Below, piece by piece: positions 1 to 6,808 of a stretch of 7,763 nucleotides of DNA. The translations under genes were made by a program, and so were the position numbers. The notes below the pieces were generated by a model. That model saw only the letters and a program-made list of their open reading frames with translations. It made no database searches and had not been told where the DNA came from. The number at the start of each line of letters is the position of its first letter. Within the stretch, counting starts at the first letter, position 1. Source of the stretch: an uncultured Prevotellaceae bacterium (GTDB lineage Bacteria; Bacteroidota; Bacteroidia; Bacteroidales; Bacteroidaceae); contig CABSGW010000119.1 in NCBI GenBank assembly GCA_902477365.1, forward strand, positions 1 through 7,763. The letters are read 5' to 3'.

Positions 1-990
1 ATAACCGGGGATTGCTCGAGCCTTGGAATTTATTTTGGCGCCGGTGGCACAACGATGAATATCATGGAAATTGCCGGTTTGCATAACATCTCGCTTGAAC
101 AGCAGTGCATCTGGTTTCCGCTCACATTCTTGGGCTTTGGTGTCTTGGGGGCTTTGTTCCCGTTCCATACGTGGAGTCCCGACGGTCACGCCTCGGCTCC
201 TACGGCCGTTTCAATGCTCCATGCCGGTGTGTTGATGAAGTTGGGAGGTTACGGTTGTTTCCGTATTGCTATGTACCTGATGCCTGAGGCTGCCAATGAG
301 TTGGGATGGATCTTCTTGATCCTTACCGGAATCTCGGTTGTTTATGGTGCGTTCAGTGCCTGCGTACAAACCGACCTGAAGTATATCAACGCTTATTCTT
401 CTGTATCTCACTGTGGCTTGGTATTGTTTGCCATCCTGATGATGAATACCACGGCTTGTACCGGTGCTGTGCTCCAGATGTTAAGTCATGGTTTGATGAC
501 AGCCCTGTTCTTTGCCTTGATCGGTATGATTTATGGACGTACCCACACGCGTGACGTGCGCGAACTGAACGGGTTGATGCGTATTATGCCTTTCCTCTCG
601 GTTTGCTATGTGATAGCCGGTTTGGCAAACTTGGGTCTTCCAGGTTTGAGCGGCTTCATTGCTGAGATGACCATTTTTGTAGGTTCGTTCCAGCATGCTG
701 ATACGTTCCATCGTTTCTGGACCATTGCAGCTTGTACCAGTATTGTGATTACCGCTGTCTACATTTTGCGTTTGGTTGGTAAAATCCTGTATGGAACCTG
801 TACCAACAAGCACCATTTGGAGTTGACCGATGCAACATGGGACGAGCGTTTCTCGGTGATTTGTCTGATCTTGGCTGTAGCCGGTTTAGGTATGGCACCG
901 TTCTGGGTTAGCACAATGATTAGTGGTAGCGTCGATCCGATTGTATCCCATATCGGTACGGCAGTGTCTCAATGTAATCCGTTTCTTTAA
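1..990 (+). CDS. nuoM: NADH-quinone oxidoreductase (complex I) subunit M, 3' part (5' end outside window)
   Basis: Membrane-arm, antiporter-like subunit of respiratory complex I, which couples quinone reduction to proton export across the inner membrane. The frame is open from base 1, so the ATG at 55 is internal and about 160 N-terminal residues are missing (full NuoM is usually near 490-510 aa; 329 are present). Family signatures are clear: FPFHTWSPDGHASAPTA (fragment residues 53-69), AGVLMKLGGYG, QTDLKYINAYSSVSH and LPGLSGFIAEM. Relative to E. coli NuoM, K265 corresponds to fragment K80 and E407 to E222, with identical spacing (142). The position matching the conserved TM7 lysine K234 (fragment residue 49, same 31-residue spacing to K80) is leucine, codon 145-147. 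nuoN follows after 22 bases, so the two are surely co-transcribed. Bacteroidales complex I is known for often lacking NuoEFG; that part of the operon is not in view. Confidence 0.96.
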   Translation: MTGDCSSLGIYFGAGGTTMNIMEIAGLHNISLEQQCIWFPLTFLGFGVLGALFPFHTWSPDGHASAPTAVSMLHAGVLMKLGGYGCFRIAMYLMPEAANELGWIFLILTGISVVYGAFSACVQTDLKYINAYSSVSHCGLVLFAILMMNTTACTGAVLQMLSHGLMTALFFALIGMIYGRTHTRDVRELNGLMRIMPFLSVCYVIAGLANLGLPGLSGFIAEMTIFVGSFQHADTFHRFWTIAACTSIVITAVYILRLVGKILYGTCTNKHHLELTDATWDERFSVICLILAVAGLGMAPFWVSTMISGSVDPIVSHIGTAVSQCNPFL

Positions 991-1012
991 TCTTTAATTT
1001 CAAGCAAAAACA

Positions 1013-2446
1013 ATGGATTATTCACAATTCCTATATATGCGCGAAGAGCTGTCGTTGCTCTTGGTCATTGTCGTCCTTTTTGTGGCCGACCTCTTTATGT
1101 GCCCCGATAAAAAGTCAGGAAAAGGAACACTCAATACTGCCCTTCCTGTTGTTTTGTTGGCGCTGCATACCGTGTTCAACTTTGTTCCGGCCGATACCGA
1201 TGCATCTGCCTTTGGCGGCATGTATCTCTATACGCCGATGATGTCTGTCGTGAAAACCACCTTGAGCATTGGTACACTCATCGTGTTCCTGCTGGCACAC
1301 AGCTGGTTGAAGCGTCCCGAAAATGCCGTAAAACAAGGCGAGTTTTACCTGTTGACGCTGTCTACGCTGTTAGGTATGTACCTGATGATCTCGTCCGGTC
1401 ACTTCCTGATGTTCTTTATCGGACTGGAACTTGCTTCTGTGCCTATGACAGCATTGGTTGCATTCGATAAATGTCGGCACGATTCGGCTGAGGCCGGTGC
1501 CAAATACATTTTGTTGGCATTGTTCTCCAGCGGTCTGTTGCTGTATGGTATATCGTTGCTCTATGGTGCCGCCCAGACGCTCTATTTTGACGGTTTGGGC
1601 ATCCAGCTGTTACAGGGCGATATGTTGCAATTGGTAGCTTTGGTCTTTGTGTTCACCGGTATGGCATTTAAGATTTCTCTTGTGCCTTTCCATCTTTGGA
1701 CAGCCGATGTGTACGAGGGTGCGCCCACGGTAGTAACCGGATACCTGAGTGTGATCTCCAAGGGAGCAGCAGGTTTTGTACTCCTGACCATTTTGGTGAA
1801 GGTTTTCGGATTCCTCATTGACGAGTGGCAAACCATCCTGTTCTGGATTATCATTCTAAGTATAACCGTAGCCAACCTTTTTGCTATCCGGCAGAAGAAT
1901 CTGAAGCGTTTCATGGCTTTTTCAGCCATCTCGCAGGCCGGCTACCTGATGCTGGGTGTGATTGGCGGCGATGCGCAAGGTATGACATCCTTGGTATACT
2001 ATTTGTTGGTCTACATGGTTGCAAACTTTGGCGTGTTTGGTGTTCTCACAGTAGTGGAACAACGTACCGGAAAAATTGGTATGGACGATTATGACGGACT
2101 CTATCAGACGAATCCCAAGTTGGCGTTCCTCATGACCCTGAGCCTCTTCTCGTTGGCCGGAATTCCTCCATTTGCCGGTTTCTTCTCGAAATTCTTCATC
2201 TTTATGGCGGCTTTCAATGCCGGATTCCATCTGTTGGTTTTCATTGCTTTGGTCAATACCGTCATATCGTTGTATTACTATTTGCTCATCGTCAAGGCTA
2301 TGTATATCAAACCCAATGAAACGCCGCTTCCGGCTTTCCGCAGCGATTGCTATACACGTGTCGGGTTGTTGCTTTGCACACTCGGTGTAGTAGCTTTGGG
2401 CTTGGCGGGTATTGTTTACAACACAATTGATGCATTAAGCTATTAA
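1013..2446 (+). CDS. nuoN: NADH-quinone oxidoreductase (complex I) subunit N
   Basis: Complete 477-aa antiporter-like membrane subunit of complex I, close to the usual NuoN length. It is strongly hydrophobic with about 14 predicted helices. Landmarks are [56 protein letters not shown] and [15 protein letters not shown]. All four charged residues of the proton path known from E. coli NuoN have counterparts: E139 (E133), K220 (K217), K250 (K247) and K393 (K395), unlike the lysine loss in the neighbouring NuoM. The start ATG lies 22 bases after the nuoM stop behind an A-rich leader without a Shine-Dalgarno sequence, normal for this phylum. In complex I operons nuoN is normally last, and the strong terminator just downstream agrees with that. 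Inner-membrane location is inferred from family and hydropathy. Confidence 0.97.
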   Translation: MDYSQFLYMREELSLLLVIVVLFVADLFMCPDKKSGKGTLNTALPVVLLALHTVFNFVPADTDASAFGGMYLYTPMMSVVKTTLSIGTLIVFLLAHSWLKRPENAVKQGEFYLLTLSTLLGMYLMISSGHFLMFFIGLELASVPMTALVAFDKCRHDSAEAGAKYILLALFSSGLLLYGISLLYGAAQTLYFDGLGIQLLQGDMLQLVALVFVFTGMAFKISLVPFHLWTADVYEGAPTVVTGYLSVISKGAAGFVLLTILVKVFGFLIDEWQTILFWIIILSITVANLFAIRQKNLKRFMAFSAISQAGYLMLGVIGGDAQGMTSLVYYLLVYMVANFGVFGVLTVVEQRTGKIGMDDYDGLYQTNPKLAFLMTLSLFSLAGIPPFAGFFSKFFIFMAAFNAGFHLLVFIALVNTVISLYYYLLIVKAMYIKPNETPLPAFRSDCYTRVGLLLCTLGVVALGLAGIVYNTIDALSY

Positions 2447-2468
2447 GCAATATAAGTACACAATTTGT

Positions 2469-2507
2469 GGAGGCGTATTTCCGGTTGGAAGTACGCCTCT
2501 GTTTTTT
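2469..2507 (+). terminator. Rho-independent terminator of the nuo operon
   Basis: A hairpin begins 22 bases after the nuoN stop. The arm 2469-2482 pairs with 2487-2500 (core GAGGCGTA against TACGCCTC, two G-U pairs) around a GGTT loop, and the run TTTTTT follows at 2502-2507. This is a textbook intrinsic terminator closing the complex I operon. Confidence 0.93.
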
Positions 2508-2570
2508 CCCGATAAGACCGATGTGTCTTGTCAAAAACTGATGATTATTTCCCTTTATATTGTATCTGTG

Positions 2571-2596
2571 TGAAACGAGATGCCCAGTTCGTTTCA
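2571..2596. repeat. Short palindrome, copy 1 of an intergenic repeat pair
   Basis: An 8-bp perfect stem (2571-2578, TGAAACGA, against 2589-2596, TCGTTTCA) surrounds a GCCC tetraloop at 2582-2585 with an imperfect inner stem. Its left half contains AACGAGATGCCCA (2574-2586), which recurs exactly at 2618-2630. The structure and intergenic placement resemble REP-like palindromic repeats. That it is a genome-wide family is inference. Confidence 0.55.
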
Positions 2597-2617
2597 TCGT
2601 CCCTATGGGGTTGTTTC

Positions 2618-2635
2618 AACGAGATGCCCATCTCG
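2618..2635. repeat. Short palindrome, copy 2 of the intergenic repeat pair
   Basis: Begins with the same 13 bases AACGAGATGCCCA as copy 1, 44 bases downstream of it. It folds as CGAGAT (2620-2625), loop GCCC (2626-2629), ATCTCG (2630-2635). Here the inner stem is perfect and the outer arm degenerate, the reverse of copy 1, so the two look like differently decayed versions of one longer palindrome. No T-tract follows, so a terminator is unlikely. Confidence 0.55.
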
Positions 2636-2828
2636 GGGGTACAATGCAGAAAGTTTGTCTGGTACATTTCGCATCTTTTGATTGGAGTGCTGGATGGTGT
2701 ATTGCGTGTAGGAACTATGTTACTACTCCGTCCGATATGTGTTTTATGCTGTTTCGTCCCGGTAAGCTCTGTGGCGTTTTGATGTAGTATTCTTTGCACT
2801 TCCGATACAATCTTTCAGCTTTTATCCT

Positions 2829-2836
2829 TATATTTG
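2829..2836 (+). promoter_or_regulatory. Possible Bacteroidota -7 promoter box (TATATTTG)
   Basis: TATATTTG matches the TAnnTTTG -7 consensus of the housekeeping sigma factor in Bacteroides. I see no good -33 TTTG at the expected distance of about 19-21 bases; the nearest, at 2793-2796, is 32 bases upstream. If active, it would give the hexosaminidase mRNA a leader of about 200 bases. Confidence 0.3.
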
Positions 2837-2999
2837 CATACATGAATATGCAACGGGTTGTCATGTCTTGTTTCTGTTGAAAGGATGCGGCTTCCGTTGT
2901 GGGGCGGACTGTCAATTGTGGTTCTTCTTCCAGTTACAGCTGGATACCGGTAGGCGTCATTGCTGTTTGTTGGACGGGTGTTTTGCTGTTTGCCTGCAT

Positions 3000-3029
3000 G
3001 TTGTTCATCTGTACAGCTTGTTAATTTTG
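3000..3029 (+). promoter_or_regulatory. Possible promoter just upstream of the GH20 gene
   Basis: TAATTTTG at 3022-3029 matches the Bacteroides -7 consensus TAnnTTTG, with a weak -33-like GTTG at 3000-3003 (18-base spacing). Transcription would start only about 10 bases before the ATG at 3045. The A/T-rich stretch could instead simply be the translation initiation leader common in this phylum, so the call is tentative. Confidence 0.33.
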
Positions 3030-3044
3030 AAATAAATAATTGTT

Positions 3045-4652
3045 ATGGTAAAAAAAATAGCCTCATTACTTTTTCTTGTGGGATCGGCTTTTTTGCCGGC
3101 CATGTCCCAACACCAGATGGTGATTCCTTGTCCTTTGGTTGCTAACGAAACCGGTATGCTTTTGCAACTTGACGCAGATGTCGTGTCGTATGCAATGCCG
3201 GCGTTGGCCGATGAGGCCGCTTTTCTGCAACAGGAATTGCAGAAGCGGGGTAAAAAGGCAGCCTTGAAGAAAAGTAAAAAAGGAAAGCGGGGTATTCTGT
3301 TACGTGTAGATACAACTTTGCAGGGTCAGGAGGCTTACCGCATGGAAGCCGACGCCCGTCAAATTGTGCTGACGGGTGGTGGAGAGGCCGGCGTGTTTTA
3401 TGCCATTCAGACCCTGTTGCAACAACTGGACGGCAATGCTTTGCGCACAGGGATTACGGAAGATGCTCCCCGTTACGGTTGGCGTGGAATCATGTTGGAC
3501 GAATCGCGCCATTTTTTCGGAAAAGCGAAGGTGAAGCAGATTCTGGATATTATGGCTTATTACAAGTTGAATAAGCTGCACTGGCACTTGACCGATGAGC
3601 CCGGTTGGCGTATAGAGATTAAGCGTTATCCGCTGCTGACAACCGTAGGCGGTCAGGGTTGCTGGAGCGATTTGGAGGCCAAAGAGGTGAAGTTCTACAC
3701 CCAAGAGGACATTGCAGAGATTGTGGCCTATGCTGCAGCACGACACATTGAGATTATACCGGAAATAGACATGCCGGGTCACGCCACGGCTGCCAACCGG
3801 GCCTATCCGGAGTTGTCGGGGGGAGGCACGAAGGATCATCCGGATTTTACCTTCAATGTTGGACGCGAAAACGTGTATGTTTTCCTGACCCATGTATTGC
3901 GCGAGGTTGCAGCCTTGTTCCCTTCTCCTTACTTGCATTTGGGTGGCGATGAGGTTTCCTTCGGTATCGAGGCTTGGAAAACCGATCCCGATGTACAGGC
4001 ACTCATCAAACGCGAGGGACTGGCCGATGTGAAGGCGGCAGAACGGTATTTCATGAACCGCATGTCCGATTCGGTTCGGGCATTGGGCAAGGTGCTTGTA
4101 GGGTGGGATGAGTTGCTCGATTTGCATCCAGCACAAGAGAATACGCTTATTATGTGGTGGCGTCACGACCGTGTTGGCGGCCTGAAGCGTTCGTTGGCCG
4201 AAGGTTATCAAACGGTGATGTGTCCGCGGCGACCGCTTTATTTCGACTTTATTCAGTACAAGGATCACAAGTGGGGGCGTGTGTGGAATGGTTTTTGTCC
4301 TCTGGAAGATGTGTATGCCTTTCCGGATCAGGGCATGGCTTCCTGGAAATTACCCCAAGAAGACCTGAAATATATTCGGGGGCTTCAGGCCAATGTGTGG
4401 ACCGAACGTATTCACACGGAACAACGTCTCGATTTTATGTTGTTTCCACGTATTTGTGCCGTAGCCGAATCGGGATGGACACAACCTGACCGTAAAAACT
4501 ATACCGACTTTACTCGCCGAATGGAGCAGGCCTATCAGTTGTTTGACCGTCTGGGTATTTACTATTTTGATGCGCGCAATCCGTCCCGTCATCCGGAGCC
4601 GGCCGGGCCTAAACAAAAACAAAGAGAGGTCCCCATGGATTTTCGTGATTAA
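3045..4652 (+). CDS. Secreted GH20 beta-N-acetylhexosaminidase
   Basis: Exo-acting enzyme expected to remove terminal beta-linked GlcNAc or GalNAc from glycans by substrate-assisted catalysis. The 535-aa length is normal for a GH20b plus GH20 architecture. Residues 1-22 form a signal peptide (KK, hydrophobic stretch, AMS-Q) with no lipobox cysteine, so a soluble periplasmic or secreted protein is likely. Residues about 25-135 match the GH20b-type N-terminal domain, including a lysine-rich patch (KKAALKKSKKGKRG). The catalytic barrel starts near R143-W146 with WRGIMLDESRHFF (R147, D152), then HWHLTDEPGWR (H179-R189), PEIDMPGHATA, and the catalytic Asp-Glu pair in LGGDEV (D302, E303). Later substrate-site motifs are MWWR, YFDF and ANVWTE (W452, E454). 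The ATG at 3045 is chosen because it gives an intact signal peptide. The next gene starts 12 bases after the stop, implying co-transcription. Substrate linkage cannot be read from sequence. Confidence 0.95.
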   Translation: MVKKIASLLFLVGSAFLPAMSQHQMVIPCPLVANETGMLLQLDADVVSYAMPALADEAAFLQQELQKRGKKAALKKSKKGKRGILLRVDTTLQGQEAYRMEADARQIVLTGGGEAGVFYAIQTLLQQLDGNALRTGITEDAPRYGWRGIMLDESRHFFGKAKVKQILDIMAYYKLNKLHWHLTDEPGWRIEIKRYPLLTTVGGQGCWSDLEAKEVKFYTQEDIAEIVAYAAARHIEIIPEIDMPGHATAANRAYPELSGGGTKDHPDFTFNVGRENVYVFLTHVLREVAALFPSPYLHLGGDEVSFGIEAWKTDPDVQALIKREGLADVKAAERYFMNRMSDSVRALGKVLVGWDELLDLHPAQENTLIMWWRHDRVGGLKRSLAEGYQTVMCPRRPLYFDFIQYKDHKWGRVWNGFCPLEDVYAFPDQGMASWKLPQEDLKYIRGLQANVWTERIHTEQRLDFMLFPRICAVAESGWTQPDRKNYTDFTRRMEQAYQLFDRLGIYYFDARNPSRHPEPAGPKQKQREVPMDFRD

Positions 4653-4664
4653 AATTTTATTCTT

Positions 4665-5783
4665 ATGAGTCAATTGTCTGTACCAAGTAAGCGCTTGCAA
4701 TCGTTAGATACGTTGCGTGGGTTTGATATGTTTTTCATTATGGGAGGAGATGTCCTTTTCCGTTCCTTAGGCAGGTTGTTCCCCGACACTTTTTGGGCAA
4801 CCATCGGTACGCAGATGTACCACAAAGCGTGGAATGGTTTTGCCTTTGAGGATCTGATATTCCCGCTGTTTCTGTTCATTGCAGGCATCTCGTTTCCGTT
4901 TTCGCTGGCCAAACAGCGTGAGCGTGGTAAGAGCGAGGCTGATATCCGGCGGAAAATTCTGTCACGGGGCTTGAAACTGGTATTGTTGGGGTGTATTTAC
5001 AACGGCTTGTTGCAGTTCGATTTTGAACACCAACGCTATGCCAGTGTGCTGGCCCGTATTGGTTTGGCCTGGATGTTTGCGGCACTGTTGGCCACTCGTT
5101 TGCAAAGCAAAGGGCGTATGGCGGTTGTGGCGGTGTTGCTGCTGGGCTATTGGGCTTTGTTGGTCGGTGTGCCCGTTCCCGATGCCGCAGGCGCCGGTGT
5201 CTTCACTATGGAGGGTTCGTTGGTGGGATATGTAGACCGCCTGTTGTTGCCGGGTGTGTTGCATGGTGGCATACACGACCCCGAAGGACTTCTTTCTACG
5301 CTTCCGGCTGTGGCTTCTGCCTTATTGGGTATTCAGGCCGGCGAGTTCGTGCGTTGGCGGAAAGAGGGGCTGAGCGAAAGCCGGAAGGCTGTTTATATGG
5401 CGTTGGCCGGTGTTGTGCTGATAGGGCTTGCCCAGTTGTGGAATCCGTTTTTCCCTATCAATAAGAATTTATGGACAAGTTCTTTTGTGTGTCAGGCAGC
5501 CGGTTGGTCCTTATTGCTTTTCTCCTTGTTCTACTATGTGATTGATGTGCGTGAATGGCGCCGGGGAAGTTTCTTTTTTACGGTTATCGGTCTTAACTCT
5601 ATCACCATTTATCTGGCACAGGAATTTATTGATTTTTGGAAAACCTCGGGGGCTCTGTTTGGAGGCGTCGTTTCGCTATTTCCCGAAAGTGTGCATGGAG
5701 TTGTAGCCAGCTTGGCTTATATTGCGACGTGTTGGGGATTTCTGTACTTCCTTTACAGGCAGCGCATTTTTCTGAAAGTATGA
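4665..5783 (+). CDS. HGSNAT/NagX-like membrane acyltransferase-family protein (COG4299/DUF5009)
   Basis: A 372-aa multi-pass inner-membrane protein with about nine or ten hydrophobic segments. The N-terminal signature RLQSLDTLRGFDMFFIMGG (residues 10-28) and WNGFAFEDLIFPLFLFIAG (56-74) place it with bacterial relatives of human heparan-alpha-glucosaminide N-acetyltransferase. H53, three residues before WNG, lies where the human enzyme has its acetyl-accepting histidine (human: H-x-x-W-N-G), so acyl transfer across the membrane is plausible. Related NagX proteins occur in GlcNAc-utilisation gene sets of several Gram-negative groups, matching the upstream hexosaminidase only 12 bases away. There is no Shine-Dalgarno sequence at the ATG, which is usual here. 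The exact reaction is unproven for bacterial members: acetylation of amino sugars or transport are both possible, so no symbol is given. The gene ends 69 bases before a large hairpin. Confidence 0.85.
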   Translation: MSQLSVPSKRLQSLDTLRGFDMFFIMGGDVLFRSLGRLFPDTFWATIGTQMYHKAWNGFAFEDLIFPLFLFIAGISFPFSLAKQRERGKSEADIRRKILSRGLKLVLLGCIYNGLLQFDFEHQRYASVLARIGLAWMFAALLATRLQSKGRMAVVAVLLLGYWALLVGVPVPDAAGAGVFTMEGSLVGYVDRLLLPGVLHGGIHDPEGLLSTLPAVASALLGIQAGEFVRWRKEGLSESRKAVYMALAGVVLIGLAQLWNPFFPINKNLWTSSFVCQAAGWSLLLFSLFYYVIDVREWRRGSFFFTVIGLNSITIYLAQEFIDFWKTSGALFGGVVSLFPESVHGVVASLAYIATCWGFLYFLYRQRIFLKV

Positions 5784-5854
5784 TGACAAAGGCCTTCTGG
5801 CAGGGCGTTTATGCGTGATGCCTGTTGGGATGGTCGGACAGATTCTGTTGTATA

Positions 5855-5913
5855 TATGCCCCCGTTACGGATTAATCACCACTAGGGTTGGTTGACACCG
5901 TAACGGGGGTATG
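5855..5913. terminator. Long hairpin in the convergent gap, probable bidirectional terminator
   Basis: CCCCCGTTACGG (5859-5870) and CCGTAACGGGGG (5898-5909) form a perfect 12-bp inverted repeat. The stem extends outward by four pairs (two G-U) to 5855/5913 and, after a mismatch and bulge, inward through 5872-5878/5889-5895, leaving a small loop near ACTAGG. It sits between the ends of two convergent genes, the place for a shared terminator. Neither strand has a proper T-tract after the stem (only TTATTT a few bases on for +), so termination is inferred from position and structure. Confidence 0.6.
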
Positions 5914-5952
5914 GTTATTTGTAGCTGTTGATCTTGTTTGGCTTTGGTGGGA

Positions 5953-6501
5953 TTATTCGTCGTCCAGCAAGGTTTCGTAGATGTGTTTTAAGCGTTTGCG
6001 CAAGTGGGTTACGGCATAATGCTTTCTCGAGATGAGTGTTTCCGTTGCGGTGCCGGTATGCAGGGCAAGCTCTTTGAATGACATACCCTGTAGTTCGGTC
6101 ATTTCGAATGCTTCGCGTTGTTCTGCCGGCAGCTCACCGAGGGCCGTTTCCAGTTCGTTCCACACCAGCCGACGTATGTATTCTTGTTCGGGAGACTGGT
6201 CTTCGTCTATCAGTACTTCGGTTATTTCGCGCAGAAACACCTCGTCTCCCTGTTGCGAGGCCTTCAGGGGCATCCTTTCCTCCTGTTTTTTGCGGCTTCG
6301 GTCTATGATGCTGTTTCGGGCCACCCTGTATAGCCAGCCCGATACTTGCAGGATCGAGGTGTTTTCTTCCGTTTGCATGAAGCGTAGAAAAACGTCTTGC
6401 AGGATGTCTTCAGCGTCCTCTTCTTCCGACACTTTGTCGCGGATGAAAGCAAGTAACTTTCGTCGATATGATTTGAATATATCGGCTACGTTATTTTTCA
6501 T
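5953..6501 (-). CDS. ECF-type RNA polymerase sigma-70 factor
   Basis: A 182-aa protein with the two-domain plan of extracytoplasmic-function sigma factors, which direct core RNA polymerase to a special promoter set. Region 2 spans about residues 7-72 and includes DAEDILQDVFLRFM (29-42, core binding) and GWLYRVARNSIIDRSRK (-10 recognition). An acidic linker runs through about 85-115. Region 4 spans about 117-172, with LPAEQREAFEMTELQGMSF followed by a helix-turn-helix ending HLRKRL. No region 3 or long N-terminus is present. Its ATG (6499-6501) lies inside the 3' end of the upstream membrane/ferredoxin ORF, overlapping by 11 bases, so translational coupling is likely and the upstream product is a candidate regulator or anti-sigma factor. 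No classic anti-sigma gene follows: the gene ends just before the convergent hairpin. Confidence 0.93.
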   Translation of the reverse strand: MKNNVADIFKSYRRKLLAFIRDKVSEEEDAEDILQDVFLRFMQTEENTSILQVSGWLYRVARNSIIDRSRKKQEERMPLKASQQGDEVFLREITEVLIDEDQSPEQEYIRRLVWNELETALGELPAEQREAFEMTELQGMSFKELALHTGTATETLISRKHYAVTHLRKRLKHIYETLLDDE

Positions 6502-6808
6502 TGTCGCTATCTTCGTTACTCAGCTTCCATAGTTGTTCCCGGATGAACCGTTTTCTTTCTTCAAAAGGCATATTCCGCATCTTATGCAGATGCCTGCGTT
6601 TTTGGCGGGCTTGCATTGGATGTCCCAAGTGTCCGGTTAATAAGCGGAACAAGACGGCCAGTCCCAAGGCTTGCCAAAAGGTGATGCATGCCCAGCCCGT
6701 AATGGCCGGAATAAGCAGGTTCCATAGCCACATGATGGCGGCTACCAGTAGTGCCATGATGGCGATGCCTGCAACGGTACAAAAAATGATTTTTCCTGTT
6801 TTTTTCAT
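6491..6808 (-). other. Alternative reading: separate 105-aa two-helix membrane protein from an internal ATG
   Basis: Starting at the in-frame ATG 6806-6808 gives a self-contained small membrane protein: KK start, two helices, and a basic tail with EERKRFIREQL. The DNA before this ATG is A/T-rich and encodes a low-conservation-looking linker (NPPTRNHITRRT) that would also fit a leader. The tail resembles small membrane proteins that I recall being encoded beside ECF sigma factors in Bacteroidales, but I cannot verify that here. No stop codon separates it from the ferredoxin part, so this is an alternative to the fusion and not a second proven gene. Confidence 0.35.

Larger units (their letters stand above)
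2508..3044. other. 537-base intergenic region without a credible gene
   Basis: Short ORFs occur on both strands here, but none shows a recognisable domain, plausible composition or a convincing start, and they overlap one another in conflicting frames. I see no tRNA-like cloverleaf or CRISPR repeat. What can be seen is a pair of related palindromes at 2571-2596 and 2620-2635, a TATATTTG box at 2829-2836 and a TAATTTTG box at 3022-3029. The right part may be the promoter and leader of the hexosaminidase unit. A decayed gene cannot be excluded by eye. Confidence 0.6.

Noticed and set aside
55..990. Start of nuoM at the ATG at position 55
   Set aside because: The frame is open and coding from base 1 (translated GIYFGAGGTT before this Met), and the protein would lack about a third of NuoM, so the true start is outside the window.
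2571..2635. CRISPR array
   Set aside because: Only two short copies of an imperfect palindrome exist, with no regular repeat-spacer series and no cas genes.
2545..2799. 84-aa minus-strand and 75-84-aa plus-strand ORFs in the intergenic region
   Set aside because: They overlap one another, run through the palindromic repeats, and show no domain, signal or plausible start context.
2960..3145. 61-aa plus-strand ORF running into the start of the GH20 gene
   Set aside because: It overlaps the GH20 signal peptide in another frame and has no recognisable features. The GH20 start is strongly supported.
3300..4268. 322-aa open frame on the minus strand inside the GH20 gene
   Set aside because: It is fully antisense to a gene with intact catalytic motifs, shows no domain, and has an unstructured His/Gln/Arg-rich composition typical of a shadow frame.
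5855..5913. Invertible promoter or recombination site between the 12-bp inverted repeats
   Set aside because: The spacer is only 27 bases and continues the hairpin. No promoter box or recombinase gene is visible, so a hairpin RNA is the simpler reading.
6032..6532. 166-aa plus-strand ORF opposite the sigma factor gene
   Set aside because: It is a Ser/Arg/Cys-rich antisense shadow of a well-supported sigma factor.
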